Assembly: GCA_903838125.1 (NCBI GenBank)
Contig: CAILXF010000060.1
Location: 1-43,079 of the forward strand
Length of the DNA: 43,079 bases
Reading direction: 5' to 3'
Origin: an uncultured Pseudomonadota bacterium
GTDB lineage: Bacteria; Pseudomonadota; Gammaproteobacteria; Burkholderiales; Methylophilaceae
Both the position numbers and the translations under genes were made by a program. The notes beneath the pieces were generated by a model. That model did not search any database, was not told the DNA's origin, and saw nothing but the letters and a program-made list of their open reading frames with translations. How positions within the stretch are numbered: the first letter of the stretch is position 1; the number at the start of each line of letters is the position of its first letter. Shown here piece after piece: positions 1 to 9,420 of the stretch.

Positions 1-780
1 ATGATGGACGCAGGTGTGCCATTAAAAAATCATGTAGCAGGTATTGCTATGGGCTTGATTAAAGAAGGTAACCGCGTTGCAGTATTGACAGACATTCTGG
101 GTGATGAAGATCACTTAGGGGATATGGACTTTAAAGTAGCAGGTACAGACGAGGGCATTACTGCCCTTCAGATGGACATTAAAATTACCGGCATTACAGC
201 AGAAATTATGCAAGTAGCTTTAGCGCAAGCTAAAGAAGGTCGTGCACATATTTTAGGTATTATGAAAGCGGCAATGACAACAGCAAATACTGAAATGTCA
301 GCATTTGCACCACGTATCATTACCATGAAAATTAATCCTGAAAAAATCAGAGATGTGATTGGTAAAGGCGGTGCGGTAATTCGTGCTCTAACTGAGGAAA
401 CTGGCACCACGATTGATATCGAAGAAGATGGTACAGTAAAAATCGCATGTACTAGTTCTGAGGCGGGTGCAGAAGCGCAACGACGTATTGCAGAAATCAC
501 TGCCGAAGTTGAAATCGGTAATGTCTACGAAGGTACTGTGCTTAAATTACTTGATTTTGGCGCTATCGTGTCGCTAATTCCAGGTAAAGATGGTTTATTG
601 CATATTTCACAAATTGCACATCAGCGCGTAAATGCGGTTTCTGACTTCTTAAAAGAAGGTGATGTTGTGAAAGTTAAAGTTGTAGAAGCTGATGAAAAAG
701 GCCGCGTACGTTTAAGTATGAAAGCTTTAATCGAAGCTCCTGCTTCTGAAGCAAAAGCTGAAACAGAAGCTAACGAGTAG
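1..780 (+). CDS. pnp: Polyribonucleotide nucleotidyltransferase (PNPase), C-terminal part
   Basis: PNPase is a phosphorolytic 3'-5' exoribonuclease of the RNA degradosome. The window opens inside the gene, so the Met at base 1 is internal and only the last 259 residues of a protein usually about 700 long are seen. They comprise the end of the second RNase PH-like core domain (motif [16 protein letters not shown] near residue 35), then a KH domain with its RNA-binding GxxG loop (IGKGGAVI near 120), then an S1 domain ([21 protein letters not shown] from about 170). A strong intrinsic terminator follows the stop. The identification is secure; the 5' end lies outside the window. Confidence 0.97.
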   Translation: MMDAGVPLKNHVAGIAMGLIKEGNRVAVLTDILGDEDHLGDMDFKVAGTDEGITALQMDIKITGITAEIMQVALAQAKEGRAHILGIMKAAMTTANTEMSAFAPRIITMKINPEKIRDVIGKGGAVIRALTEETGTTIDIEEDGTVKIACTSSEAGAEAQRRIAEITAEVEIGNVYEGTVLKLLDFGAIVSLIPGKDGLLHISQIAHQRVNAVSDFLKEGDVVKVKVVEADEKGRVRLSMKALIEAPASEAKAETEANE

Positions 781-794
781 TCGTTAGAATAAGA

Positions 795-821
795 AAAAGC
801 CCGCGCAAGCGGGCTTTTTTA
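795..821 (+). terminator. Rho-independent terminator after pnp
   Basis: A GC-rich 7-bp stem (agcccgc/gcgggct) with a gcaa tetraloop is followed by a run of T. The A-rich 5' flank would also let it work for the convergent dksA transcript. Confidence 0.9.
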
Positions 822-856
822 TGGGTGAAACTTGATGGGTAGCTTAATTGCTAATC

Positions 857-1279
857 TTACTTAGCGACTTGTTTCTCGCGCATTTCATCTAAGGTCTTGC
901 AATCAATACAAAGTGTAGCGGTAGGGCGCGCTTCTAGGCGTTTAAGACCAATTTCGATGCCACAGCCATTGCAGTAACCATATTCTTTATTTTCAATATT
1001 ACGCAAAGTCTCATCAATTTTTTTGATTAGCTTACGTTCGCGGTCACGGTTACGTAGCTCTAAAGTGATATCTGACTCTTGGCTAGCTCTGTCATTAGGA
1101 TCTGCAAATGTAGTTACTTCGTCCTGCATTGTGTGCACTGTGCGATCAAGCTCCTGACTTAGCTCTGCTTTCCAGTCAGTCAAAATCTTACGAAAATGAT
1201 TGAGCTGGGTTTTGTTCATAAACTCTTCATCAGGCTTAGCCTGATAGGGTGTAAATTGTTTGTTAGTGACTTCTGCCAT
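857..1279 (-). CDS. dksA: RNA polymerase-binding transcription factor DksA
   Basis: DksA binds the secondary channel of RNA polymerase and, with ppGpp, mediates the stringent response. The 140-residue protein has the coiled-coil region with the tip motif DPNDRA (aspartates D60 and D63, matching E. coli D71/D74). It also has a C-terminal four-cysteine zinc finger (C103, C106, C124, C127) within the family signature YGYCNGCGIEIGLKRLE. The N-terminal PYQAKPDEEFMN aligns with PYQEKPGEEYMN of E. coli, which supports this start. It converges with pnp. A terminator-like hairpin lies only about 20 bases before its start codon, between it and folD. Confidence 0.97.
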   Translation of the reverse strand: MAEVTNKQFTPYQAKPDEEFMNKTQLNHFRKILTDWKAELSQELDRTVHTMQDEVTTFADPNDRASQESDITLELRNRDRERKLIKKIDETLRNIENKEYGYCNGCGIEIGLKRLEARPTATLCIDCKTLDEMREKQVAK

Positions 1280-1298
1280 AATGGGTACCCAGTTACTT

Positions 1299-1339
1299 AA
1301 AAAAGGAGCGCTAAAACCAGCTGGTTATAATTAGCGCTC
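1299..1339 (-). terminator. Terminator/attenuator-like hairpin between folD and dksA
   Basis: A 9-bp stem (gagcgctaa/ttagcgctc, 1306-1314 with 1331-1339) has a loop containing a smaller accag/ctggt hairpin. On the minus strand it is followed by C and six T. It probably ends the folD transcript, but its position directly before dksA leaves little room for a separate dksA promoter, so attenuation is possible. Confidence 0.7.
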
Positions 1340-1405
1340 GTGAGTGTACACGTATTAAAGATTATGTGCAAAATCTTGGTAATCGATTGGAAAACGAGGG
1401 CTATG

Positions 1406-2266
1406 CTAGGCACGCTGCTCATTTAACTCTAGTGCTAACAAGGTGTTTTCCATCAAGGTGGCTACAGTCATCGGCCCAACCCCTCCTGGGACGGGGCTAA
1501 TCCAACCAGCACGCTCTTTGGCGGCTTTAAAGTCTACATCTCCGGCAATGCTGCCATCAGCAAGACGATTAATGCCGATATCAATCACAATAGCACCAGG
1601 TTTGATCCAAGCGCCCTGAATGAGCCCTGGTTTTCCTGCCGCGGCTACCACTAGGTCTGCATTCGCCACAGCCTTACTCAAGTCTTTTGTATGGCGATGG
1701 CAGCTAGTCACTGTACACCCAGCTAGCAAAAGCTCAAGTGCCATGGGACGGCCTACATGATTGGATACGCCAACTATTACAGCATCTAAGCCCATTAAAT
1801 CAATATTGCTAGCCTGTAGCATCTTAATGACACCAAACGGAGTGCATGAGCGCAATGTAGGCAGCCGTACAGCCAGGCGGCCAATGTTGTAAGGGTGAAA
1901 GCCATCCACATCTTTGTGTGGATTAATGCACTCAATAATATGTTCTTCTTTGATTTGTGAAGGCAAAGGCGACTGCACCAAAATGCCATCTATCTTATCG
2001 TCTTCATTGAGTTGTTTAATAAGCGCTATTAACTCCGTCTCAGTCGTTGTCGTAGGTAGATTGTAGGCAGTAGAAACTATGCCGACCTTCTCGCAAGCTA
2101 AACGTTTGTTCCGCACATAAATTGCTGACGCTGGATCGGCGCCAATGAGCACAACTGCGAGTCCAGGAGCGCGCTTATTCGCTTGCAAACGTGCATTGAT
2201 GCGCATTTTTATCGAATTTAATAGGGTTTCGGCAATAGCTTTGCCATCAATTATTTGGGCGGTCAT
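1406..2266 (-). CDS. folD: Bifunctional methylenetetrahydrofolate dehydrogenase/cyclohydrolase FolD
   Basis: FolD interconverts 5,10-methylene-, methenyl- and 10-formyl-tetrahydrofolate in one-carbon metabolism in the cytoplasm. The 286-residue length is typical. Signatures are the catalytic Y50/K54 pair in YVRNK (same numbering as E. coli), [10 protein letters not shown] near 96-105, a Rossmann NAD(P) site ([12 protein letters not shown]), and the C-terminal family signature [16 protein letters not shown]. The gene runs on the minus strand, divergent from the tRNA-Pro cluster and upstream of dksA, from which a hairpin separates it. Confidence 0.97.
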   Translation of the reverse strand: MTAQIIDGKAIAETLLNSIKMRINARLQANKRAPGLAVVLIGADPASAIYVRNKRLACEKVGIVSTAYNLPTTTTETELIALIKQLNEDDKIDGILVQSPLPSQIKEEHIIECINPHKDVDGFHPYNIGRLAVRLPTLRSCTPFGVIKMLQASNIDLMGLDAVIVGVSNHVGRPMALELLLAGCTVTSCHRHTKDLSKAVANADLVVAAAGKPGLIQGAWIKPGAIVIDIGINRLADGSIAGDVDFKAAKERAGWISPVPGGVGPMTVATLMENTLLALELNEQRA

Positions 2267-2357
2267 TGCAAGTAATTTAGACTTCGTTAAAAATAAAGTG
2301 CTATTTTAACATATTAGAATTGACTGCAAGCTTGGTTTACGCTATATTTCTGCCCTT

Positions 2358-2434
2358 CGGCGTGTAGCGTAGCCTGGTAGCGCGCCTGCTTTGGGAGCAG
2401 GATGTCGGGAGTTCGAATCTCTCCACGCCGACCA
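2358..2434 (+). tRNA. tRNA-Pro (anticodon TGG)
   Basis: A full cloverleaf of 77 bases: 7-bp acceptor (cggcgtg/cacgccg), anticodon stem cctgc/gcagg with loop tttggga giving anticodon TGG at 2392-2394, a GTTCGAATC T-loop, and encoded CCA. It is the first of three clustered tRNAs. Confidence 0.96.
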
Positions 2435-2537
2435 CATTTCTTAAGCGGTAAAAGTTAGTTAATAGCTTCTACCGCTTAAGGGTATAGTCAGCCCGAAAAT
2501 CTTTATGCTGCTTAGTATAAAGCCTTGTAACCAAAAT

Positions 2538-2614
2538 CTGCCCGTAGCTCAACCGGATAGAGCACCAGCCTTCTAAGCTGGGGGTTACAGGTTCGATTCC
2601 TGTCGGGCAGACCA
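2538..2614 (+). tRNA. tRNA-Arg (anticodon TCT)
   Basis: Cloverleaf with acceptor ctgcccg/cgggcag, anticodon stem ccagc/gctgg around loop cttctaa (anticodon TCT, 2572-2574), T-loop gttcgattc and encoded CCA. Confidence 0.96.
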
Positions 2615-2635
2615 TGTATGTTTAAAGTCTCTATG

Positions 2636-2711
2636 GTGGCTGTAGCTCAGTTGGTAGAGTCCAGGATTGTGATTCCTGTTGTCGTGGGTTCGAGCCCCAT
2701 CAGCCACCCCA
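2636..2711 (+). tRNA. tRNA-His (anticodon GTG)
   Basis: Cloverleaf with acceptor gtggctg/cagccac and anticodon loop ttgtgat (GTG, 2669-2671). The discriminator is C with encoded CCA. Base 2635 is G and can supply the extra -1 G typical of tRNA-His opposite that C. Confidence 0.96.
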
Positions 2712-2720
2712 TATTTTATA

Positions 2721-2748
2721 AGCCTCACAGCCTAGTGGGGCTTTTTTG
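2721..2748 (+). terminator. Rho-independent terminator of the tRNA cluster
   Basis: An 8-bp stem (agcctcac/gtggggct, one G-T pair) with a 6-base loop is followed by six T. It lies 10 bases after tRNA-His. Confidence 0.85.
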
Positions 2749-3140
2749 TTTCTATTTCTCATTCAAATTGATGGTCAATTGAATATCCTCATGTGACTAG
2801 TTTTATTCTAATTTATTCTAGAAATAAAATCAGAAGCTTACGATAGCAACGTAGGTTTTTTGCATTTAAGCTAGACGCTAAATAAGTGCTGGCACTTATT
2901 GATTTTTAGTTTCTAAAGCACGATTATTTATTTTCAAATATGCGATTCTCCTATAGCCATACCTAGCCCATGTTTCAAAAACATGAGTACAAATCGTTAC
3001 TCCTATTACGATGGGTATGGCATCTTTTTATCTTACCCATGATTAATACGTCTAATTATTTTAAAATCAACAAGATACACATACATTAATTGGTTTAGCT
3101 AACCAAATATTTTATTGGGAAAACTTAAGGAGTTCTTATT
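2749..3140. other. Intergenic region with three inverted repeats, no gene seen
   Basis: AT-rich spacer between the tRNA cluster and the glycine-zipper lipoprotein. It holds a 9-bp inverted repeat with a 2-base spacer at 2881-2900 (aataagtgc/gcacttatt), the larger nested hairpin listed separately at 2956-3029, and ttggtt/aaccaa arms at 3090-3106 just upstream of the lipoprotein, possibly an operator. No credible ORF was found. Confidence 0.5.
2956..3029 (+). other. Nested hairpin, possible structured transcript end
   Basis: An outer 8-bp stem (gccatacc 2956-2963 with ggtatggc 3014-3021) encloses a 7-bp hairpin (catgttt/aaacatg, 2969-2985) and is followed by atcttttta. It could be the 3' part of a small RNA or a weak terminator. 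This is structure seen by eye only. Confidence 0.4.
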
Positions 3141-3368
3141 ATGAGCTATAAAAAAATTGTTTTTATCACATTGCTTGCTTCAACAATGTTTCTGAGTGGA
3201 TGCTCCAACTTATCTACACGTCAAAAAAATGCTGCTGCAGGAGCAGCCATCGGCGGTGTGGCTGGTGCAGTTTTGACGGGCGGAAGTGCTCTTGGTACGG
3301 TAGGTGGCGCAGCCATTGGCGGAGTTATTGGACATGGTGTAGATGGAGTGACTAGTAAGAAAAAGTAG
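3141..3368 (+). CDS. Small glycine-zipper lipoprotein (OsmB-like)
   Basis: A 75-residue predicted lipoprotein. It has a basic start, a hydrophobic signal segment and lipobox LSGC (Cys21), so it is probably processed by signal peptidase II and anchored in an envelope membrane. After a short polar stretch comes a glycine-zipper region (repeated GAAIGG-type motifs, about residues 32-68), as in OsmB and related envelope-stress lipoproteins. A good ribosome site (taagga) precedes the ATG. Homologues are often stress induced, but nothing here proves that. The gene stands alone, upstream of the MoeB-like gene, with about 100 bases between them. Confidence 0.8.
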   Translation: MSYKKIVFITLLASTMFLSGCSNLSTRQKNAAAGAAIGGVAGAVLTGGSALGTVGGAAIGGVIGHGVDGVTSKKK

Positions 3369-3474
3369 TGTTATAGAACTGCGTGGGTTATTAGCAAGTC
3401 AAACGACTTTTGTAATAATTGATTATCCTATTTTACTTGCTCGTTTGATAAATGTAGGTAAGCTTCCATAACTT

Positions 3475-4221
3475 ATGAATGACAATCAACTTCTACGCTA
3501 CAGCCGCCACATTCTTTTACCGCAAATCGGGTACGAAGGCCAAGATAAACTCGTTAACAGTCATGCGTTAATAGTGGGAGCAGGTGGCTTGGGGTCGCCT
3601 GTAGCCCTATACCTCGCTGCTGGAGGTGTGGGTACGCTCACCATCTGTGATTTTGATGTAGTCGATTTAACCAATCTGCAACGGCAAATTGTGCATACCA
3701 CTGCGGCAGTCGGTATTAATAAAGCCGTGTCAGCACAGCAAACTTTAGCCACGATTAATCCAGACGCTACAGTGCATATAGTGACAAAAAAATCGACCAC
3801 TCAGGAGTTTTCTAAGTTGATCAAAGAGGCCGATGTGGTGATTGATTGCAGTGATAACTTCGCAACGCGCTATCTGTTAAATACGTTATGCGTTCAACTG
3901 AAAAAACCTCTTGTATCCGGTGCGGCTATTGGTTTTGAAGGGCAGGTCACAGTATTTGATATGCGCAATGATGAAAGCCCCTGCTACCATTGCCTGTTTC
4001 CAGATAACGGTGAAGATACTGAAATACGTTGTGCAGACAACGGTGTGTTTGCACCGCTAGTAGGTATGATAGGTACCACTCAGGCTGCAGAAGCAATGAA
4101 GTTATTAATGGGTGTTGGCGAAAGCCTACAAGGCCGCCTGCTGTTGCTTGATGTGCTCACAATGCAGTGGCGCGACATCAAGCTTAGCAAAGATGCTGAG
4201 TGCAAGGTGTGTCGTATTTAA
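3475..4221 (+). CDS. moeB: MoeB/ThiF-family adenylyltransferase
   Basis: E1-like enzyme that adenylates the C-terminal glycine of a ubiquitin-like sulfur carrier (MoaD for molybdopterin, ThiS for thiamine). The 248 residues match E. coli MoeB (249). Visible are the nucleotide-binding VGAGGLGS (34-41), DFDVVDLTNLQRQ with the arginine-finger R70, the IDCSDN aspartate motif (about 123-128), structural zinc cysteines C170/C173 and C243/C246, and C186 in RCADNG, the position of the reactive cysteine of ThiF. MoeB and ThiF cannot be separated by sequence alone; moeB is preferred on length. The Shine-Dalgarno is weak. Confidence 0.85.
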   Translation: MNDNQLLRYSRHILLPQIGYEGQDKLVNSHALIVGAGGLGSPVALYLAAGGVGTLTICDFDVVDLTNLQRQIVHTTAAVGINKAVSAQQTLATINPDATVHIVTKKSTTQEFSKLIKEADVVIDCSDNFATRYLLNTLCVQLKKPLVSGAAIGFEGQVTVFDMRNDESPCYHCLFPDNGEDTEIRCADNGVFAPLVGMIGTTQAAEAMKLLMGVGESLQGRLLLLDVLTMQWRDIKLSKDAECKVCRI

Positions 4222-4264
4222 ATACCTTCCCCATAAGAGGGAAAGGATAGGGTGAACTCTACCT

Positions 4265-5107
4265 TTACTTGCCGCCCACCAACCCCTTAACTGCAGCGGT
4301 TAAATCACCTGGCATGACAATAATTTTACTGTTTTCGGAGGTGGACATTTTTTGCAGAGCGGTTATATAGCGATCACCAAGCAAGAACATTGCAGCAGTA
4401 TTATTTTCTTTCATGGCGGCTGTAATAAATTTAATGGATTCCGCTGAAGCGTTGGCGGCGACCATTTGGGCTTCCGCATCTTTGCGTGCTGCTTCTAGGC
4501 GTGCTTCGGCGTTTAAGATTAATGACTGTTTTGCTCCCTCAGCTTCGGTTACAACGGCTACACGTTCGCGCTCAGCAGCAGCTTGTCGCTCCATCGCATC
4601 TTGCATATTGGGTGATGGTTTGATGTCTTGAATTTCTACAGACTTTACAGTCAACCCCCAGTCAAGAGCCTCATCGGCAATCGCAGTTTTCAGTTCGGCT
4701 TTAATGCGATCGCGTGAAGTGAGTGCTTGGTTTAAATCCATGCCACCAATAATGGAGCGCAAGCTGGTCTGCACCATGTTTCGCATGGCCTCTCTGAAGT
4801 TTTCAATGTTGTATACCGCGCGCTCAATATTCGACACTTTAATAAATGCGATGGCATTCGCCAGAATAACTGCATTGTCACGGGTAATTACTTCTTGTTC
4901 AGGGACATCTAAAATGATGTCCTTGGTAGTTACTTTGTAGCTGACCTTGGTAAATACAGGATTAATCACATGTAGGCCTGGTGACAGCACGCCAGCAAAT
5001 TTCCCTAAGCGCTCAACCACCCACTCCTCACCCTGCGGCACAATGCGCACACCTTTGATAATGGCAACAATTACAATAAATATGAGTACAAAGCTAAATT
5101 CTGTCAT
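4265..5107 (-). CDS. SPFH-domain (stomatin/QmcA-like) membrane protein
   Basis: A 280-residue stomatin/prohibitin-family scaffold. It has an N-terminal membrane segment (about 4-20) followed at once by the SPFH domain (IVPQGEEWVVERLGKF...LSPGLHVINP), then an alanine/glutamate-rich coiled coil (about 185-225, RQAAAERERVAVVTEAEGAKQ) and a C-terminal oligomerisation part. Such proteins form ring complexes and partner with NfeD proteins, which fits the NfeD-type gene only 22 bases upstream. The pair resembles E. coli qmcA/ybbK with ybbL. The role is probably membrane-microdomain organisation or quality control. Confidence 0.92.
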   Translation of the reverse strand: MTEFSFVLIFIVIVAIIKGVRIVPQGEEWVVERLGKFAGVLSPGLHVINPVFTKVSYKVTTKDIILDVPEQEVITRDNAVILANAIAFIKVSNIERAVYNIENFREAMRNMVQTSLRSIIGGMDLNQALTSRDRIKAELKTAIADEALDWGLTVKSVEIQDIKPSPNMQDAMERQAAAERERVAVVTEAEGAKQSLILNAEARLEAARKDAEAQMVAANASAESIKFITAAMKENNTAAMFLLGDRYITALQKMSTSENSKIIVMPGDLTAAVKGLVGGK

Positions 5108-5129
5108 TTTGATTTCCTAATGATTAAGA

Positions 5130-5573
5130 CTAATTTTTTACAATTCTTAAGGTGTTGCCTTCCACAGCAACAATCTTGGCTGATGAGCCAACATCTAAAG
5201 AGTCATCACTAATTGCGGACCATATACGGCTCCCCATCACGCCTTGAGTAAAGCTAATTTTGCCTTCTTGATTGGCACTGCAAGTTTCAACCACGATGCC
5301 GATACGACCAATCTCTTCACCACGCGCCTGCCCAAAGCGAGCATCAACAGCGTTTCTTTTATAGTTTAAGCGCCAAATAGCAAGAGAGCCTAAAGATAAT
5401 GCTGCGAACAGCGCAAACTGCGTGGCTTTGTTTAGCTCAGGGTTTAATCCCATTGCCACCGCTAGACAAAGTGCGGCTACACCAAACCAAAGAACATAAA
5501 ATGTACCGGTCCACATTTCTACGCCGAGTAATATTAAGCCAATTGCACCCCATACCCACATTGCCTCTATCAT
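5130..5573 (-). CDS. NfeD-like membrane protein
   Basis: 147 residues. About four hydrophobic segments in the first 70 residues are followed by a soluble C-terminal OB-fold of the NfeD type (GRIGIVVETC...VGSSAKIVAVEGNTLRI). It is the short, protease-less form that pairs with stomatin-like proteins. It is the first gene of a two-gene operon with the SPFH gene and is divergent from valS. Confidence 0.88.
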   Translation of the reverse strand: MIEAMWVWGAIGLILLGVEMWTGTFYVLWFGVAALCLAVAMGLNPELNKATQFALFAALSLGSLAIWRLNYKRNAVDARFGQARGEEIGRIGIVVETCSANQEGKISFTQGVMGSRIWSAISDDSLDVGSSAKIVAVEGNTLRIVKN

Positions 5574-5739
5574 GTTTTCCCCAGTGAAATTTAAAGATTA
5601 AATCCATGTTATATTCGACTCTATTATGGCATAGCGATTATGCACTGCCAAAAATAAACGCTTTGCATTTACTTTGATAAACTTGGCGGCGGGAGTGCAT
5701 TATTAATACCGATGGCGGCTGTGGTAAAATCACCGCCAT

Positions 5740-8592
5740 ATGAATACTGCAAACACCACCGCCAACGCGCACGAGCTAGCCAAGTCTTTTGATCCTAAAA
5801 CCATAGAAAGTAAATGGTACGAATTTTGGGAGAATAGTGGCTATTACGCCGCTGGCTTAGACCCCAGTAAAAAAGATAATTTCTGTATCTTGCTGCCACC
5901 ACCGAATGTGACTGGCACCCTACATATGGGTCATGGCTTTAATCAAACCTTAATGGATGCGCTTACCCGCTACCATCGTATGCGAGGTGACAACACGCTT
6001 TGGCAGCCAGGCACCGATCACGCCGGCATTGCGACGCAAATTGTGGTGGAGCGTCAACTCGATGCGCAAGGCGTATCACGTCATGATTTAGGTCGCGAAA
6101 AATTCTTAGAGAAAGTTTGGGAGTGGAAAGAATACTCAGGCGGGAGCATTACCAAACAAATGCGTCGATTAGGCACTTCACCCGATTGGAGTCGTGAGCG
6201 CTTCACCATGGATGAAGGTCTGAATAAAACCGTCACCGAAACTTTTGTGCGCCTCTACAATGAAGGTTTAATTTACCGTGGCAAGCGCTTGGTAAATTGG
6301 GACGTAAAACTGGGCACTGCTGTTTCAGATCTTGAAGTAGTTCAGGAAGAAGAAGATGGCTTTATGTGGCACATCAACTACCCTTTAGTGGGGGTTGATG
6401 CCAAGCTTGGTTTAAAGCATTTAACTGTGGCGACTACACGCCCAGAAACGCTGTTGGGCGACGTGGCCGTGATGGTGCATCCAGAAGATGAGCGCTATGC
6501 GCATTTGATTGGGAAAGCGGTAAAGCTACCATTATGCGATCGTGAAATTCCCATTATTGCTGATGATTATGTGGATCGTGAATTCGGCACAGGCGTCGTA
6601 AAAGTAACTCCTGCACATGACTTTAATGACTATGCGGTAGGTCAGCGCCATAAACTGCCGATCATTGGTATTTTAAGCTTAGATGGCAATGTTAACGAAG
6701 CTGCGCCAGCGCAGTATCAAGGCATGGAGCGTTTTGCCGCACGTAAGCAAGTTGTGCTGGATTTAGATGCACAAGGCTATTTAGTTAAGACTGATAAGCA
6801 CAAACTCAAAGTGCCTCGCGGCGACCGTACTGGAGTGGTTATTGAACCTATGCTCACAGACCAATGGTTTGTGGCCATGAGTAAGCCAGCTGCAGATGGC
6901 AAAAGCATTACGCAAAAAGCGCTTGATGTTGTGGCTAGCGGCGAGATTAAGTTTTATCCGGAAAATTGGGTCAACACTTATAACCAATGGCTCAATAATA
7001 TTCAAGACTGGTGTATTTCACGCCAACTTTGGTGGGGCCATCAGATTCCAGCTTGGTATGGAGACAACGGAAAAGTTTATGTGGCACATGATGAAGTAGC
7101 AGCAAAATTGCTTGCGGCTCAAGATGGCTACAGCGGGAAACTTAAGCGCGATGAAGATGTGCTAGATACTTGGTATTCCTCAGCACTGTGGCCTTTCTCT
7201 ACTTTAGATTGGACTGGCGACGAAGCTAAAGATAAAGCCAATACGGCACTCAACTTATATCTGCCATCTTCAGTGTTAGTCACTGGCTTTGATATTATCT
7301 TTTTCTGGGTGGCGCGGATGGTGATGATGACCACGCATATCACTGGCAAAATCCCGTTTAAGCATGTGTATGTGCATGGATTGATTCGCGATGCAGAAGG
7401 TCAGAAAATGAGTAAGTCTAAGGGCAATGTACTTGACCCGATTGATTTAATCGACGGCATAGGCTTAGATGATTTAATTAAAAAACGTACGACAGGGTTA
7501 ATGAATCCTAAGCAAGCTGAGCAGATTGAGAAACGCACCCGTAAAGAATTCCCAGATGGCATTAACGCTTATGGCACGGATGCTTTACGATTTACTTTCG
7601 CGGCATTGGCTTCGCCTGGTCGCGATATTAAGTTTGATTTGCAGCGTTGTGATGGCTATCGAAATTTCTGTAATAAGTTGTGGAACGCCACGCGCTTTGT
7701 GCTGATGAATACTGAAGGTCAAGACTGCGGCATGGAGCAATGCAGCACACAGTCAGAGGGGTACTTAAGCTTCTCGCAAGCAGATCGCTGGATCGTATCG
7801 ACGCTGCAGCGCACTGAAGCCGAAGTGGAAAAAGCTTTTACTGATTACAGATTCGACTTAGCTGCCAAAGCCATTTACGAATTTGTCTGGGATGAATACT
7901 GCGATTGGTATTTGGAGCTTGCCAAAGTTCAAGTGCAGCAAGGCACTGATGCTGAAAAACGCGCAACACGCCGAACGTTATTGCGCGTGCTTGAAACCAT
8001 CTTGCGTTTAGCCCACCCAATTATGCCGTTTATTACCGAAGAGATTTGGCAAACGATAGGCCCAATGAGTGGAAAAACTGGGGCTAGCATTATGCTTGAA
8101 GCCTTTCCGCAAGCGCAGCCTAGCAAAATTGATGATGTGGCCGAAGGTTGGGTAAGCTTATTAAAGCAAGCGGTTGATGCCTGTCGAAGCCTGCGCGGAG
8201 AAATGAGCATTTCTCCTGCAGCACGCGTGCCTTTGATTGCCGTAGGGGATGCCGCACAATTGGCGCTTTATGCACCATACTTAAAAGCCTTAGCTAAACT
8301 CGAAGATGTCACAATTGTTGATGAGCTACCTGAAGCTGATGCGCCCGTGATGATAGTTGAAGAATTTAAACTCATGTTAAAGGTTGAAATTGATCTAGCC
8401 GCCGAGAAAGAACGTTTAAGTAAAGAAGTGGCACGGCTAGAAGGTGAAATCAGCAAAGCCAATGCCAAGCTAGGCAATGAAAGTTTTGTGGCGCGTGCAC
8501 CCGCAGCCGTGGTTGAGCAAGAGCAAGCAAGGGTGGCTGAGTTTAGTGCTAATCTGGATAAATTGAAAAGTCAGTTAGCTAAACTTAAGTAA
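5740..8592 (+). CDS. valS: Valyl-tRNA synthetase
   Basis: Class I aminoacyl-tRNA synthetase charging tRNA-Val, 950 residues, the usual length. It has the HIGH-type motif HMGH at 62-65 (in [16 protein letters not shown]), an editing CP1 domain with [13 protein letters not shown], the KMSKS loop at 556-560, an anticodon-binding domain, and a C-terminal coiled-coil arm (residues about 885-950, rich in K/E/A) typical of ValRS. No Shine-Dalgarno precedes the ATG. A possible -10 (taaaat, 5724-5729) would start the message only a few bases before it, so the 5' leader may be very short. An intrinsic terminator follows. Confidence 0.98.
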   Translation: MNTANTTANAHELAKSFDPKTIESKWYEFWENSGYYAAGLDPSKKDNFCILLPPPNVTGTLHMGHGFNQTLMDALTRYHRMRGDNTLWQPGTDHAGIATQIVVERQLDAQGVSRHDLGREKFLEKVWEWKEYSGGSITKQMRRLGTSPDWSRERFTMDEGLNKTVTETFVRLYNEGLIYRGKRLVNWDVKLGTAVSDLEVVQEEEDGFMWHINYPLVGVDAKLGLKHLTVATTRPETLLGDVAVMVHPEDERYAHLIGKAVKLPLCDREIPIIADDYVDREFGTGVVKVTPAHDFNDYAVGQRHKLPIIGILSLDGNVNEAAPAQYQGMERFAARKQVVLDLDAQGYLVKTDKHKLKVPRGDRTGVVIEPMLTDQWFVAMSKPAADGKSITQKALDVVASGEIKFYPENWVNTYNQWLNNIQDWCISRQLWWGHQIPAWYGDNGKVYVAHDEVAAKLLAAQDGYSGKLKRDEDVLDTWYSSALWPFSTLDWTGDEAKDKANTALNLYLPSSVLVTGFDIIFFWVARMVMMTTHITGKIPFKHVYVHGLIRDAEGQKMSKSKGNVLDPIDLIDGIGLDDLIKKRTTGLMNPKQAEQIEKRTRKEFPDGINAYGTDALRFTFAALASPGRDIKFDLQRCDGYRNFCNKLWNATRFVLMNTEGQDCGMEQCSTQSEGYLSFSQADRWIVSTLQRTEAEVEKAFTDYRFDLAAKAIYEFVWDEYCDWYLELAKVQVQQGTDAEKRATRRTLLRVLETILRLAHPIMPFITEEIWQTIGPMSGKTGASIMLEAFPQAQPSKIDDVAEGWVSLLKQAVDACRSLRGEMSISPAARVPLIAVGDAAQLALYAPYLKALAKLEDVTIVDELPEADAPVMIVEEFKLMLKVEIDLAAEKERLSKEVARLEGEISKANAKLGNESFVARAPAAVVEQEQARVAEFSANLDKLKSQLAKLK

Positions 8593-8616
8593 AGTTTTGA
8601 GTCACTCTAGTTCAAT

Positions 8617-8646
8617 AAAAAAGGCGCTAAAAATGCGCCTTTTTTA
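8617..8646 (+). terminator. Rho-independent terminator after valS
   Basis: Stem aaaaaaggcgc/gcgcctttttt around a 7-base loop. It is symmetrical, so it can also serve the converging sulfur-relay operon. Confidence 0.9.
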
Positions 8647-8700
8647 TTGGTTGTATGAGATATCTAGACCGTGATTTTGCCATAGGGGTAGCTAAAAATA

Positions 8701-9168
8701 TTAAATAAACAGATTTACATCAGACTCACCGGCAAACTCAAAAAAGCTGGCCGCCCCACCAAATTCAATACCCTCAATAAAGTCTGATGGCTTGAAATCA
8801 AACAGGTCGACCGTCATTTGGCAGGCAATAAATTTAACCCCACTTTCCAAGCAAGCAGTGCGCAGGTCTTCAATACTCGCAACACCTTTATCTGTAATCT
8901 TTTGCTTCATCATCATGGTCGCTATGCTCTCCATGCCGGGTAGCATTTGTACGAAATTAGGCATAGGCACTGGCATAGGCATTGCGGGGTTACCTAGCGG
9001 TGAAACCTTTAAATTATTCAGGTCTTTTTTAAGTAAAGTTAAGCCGTAAAAGGTGAAAAATATACTCACTTCATAATCCAACGCCGCAGCGGTTGAAGCC
9101 AAAATAAATGGAGGATAAGCCCAGTCTAGCGTGCCTTTTGATGCGATGAGCGCCAATTTTTTAGCCAT
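8701..9168 (-). CDS. dsrE2: DsrE2-type sulfur-transfer protein (DsrE/DsrF-like)
   Basis: 155 residues of the DsrE/DsrF/peroxiredoxin-like family. N-terminal KKLALIASKGTLDWAYPPFILASTAAALD is typical of DsrE2, followed by a methionine/proline-rich loop (MPMPVPMPNF, 63-72) and two cysteines, C106 and C116 (KFIACQMTVDLF). DsrE2 is the third component of the conserved rhd-tusA-dsrE2 cassette that passes persulfide sulfur between carriers in the cytoplasm. It ends the operon, 18 bases after tusA. No dsr or hdr oxidation genes are in view, so the end acceptor is unknown. Confidence 0.85.
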   Translation of the reverse strand: MAKKLALIASKGTLDWAYPPFILASTAAALDYEVSIFFTFYGLTLLKKDLNNLKVSPLGNPAMPMPVPMPNFVQMLPGMESIATMMMKQKITDKGVASIEDLRTACLESGVKFIACQMTVDLFDFKPSDFIEGIEFGGAASFFEFAGESDVNLFI

Positions 9169-9186
9169 GATTTTTACCTGCGAAGG

Positions 9187-9420
9187 TTAGTTTGCACGTT
9201 TTTTAATATAGAAAGTGAAGGTTTTTCCATCTTGATCGAGTTGCAAAAGGGTGTGTCCAGTTTGGGCACAAAATGCATTGAAATCTTTTACCGAGCCAGG
9301 GTCGGTAGCGATGATTTTTAATACTTTTGCCGCTTCCAGTTCACTTAAGCCTTTCTTGCATCGCAAAATTGGTAAGGGGCAATTCAGACCAGAGGCATCC
9401 ACCTCTTTAGCAAATTCCAT
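9187..9420 (-). CDS. tusA: TusA-family sulfur carrier
   Basis: 77-residue sulfur carrier. The active-site motif NCPLPILRCKKGL carries the persulfide cysteine C14 in the conserved CPxP context, followed by the alpha/beta sandwich typical of SirA/TusA. Its start codon overlaps the rhodanese stop (TAATG), implying translational coupling. In E. coli TusA feeds tRNA thiouridylation; in rhd-tusA-dsrE2 clusters it relays sulfur for oxidation or cofactor synthesis. Which applies here is not shown. Confidence 0.93.
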   Translation of the reverse strand: MEFAKEVDASGLNCPLPILRCKKGLSELEAAKVLKIIATDPGSVKDFNAFCAQTGHTLLQLDQDGKTFTFYIKKRAN

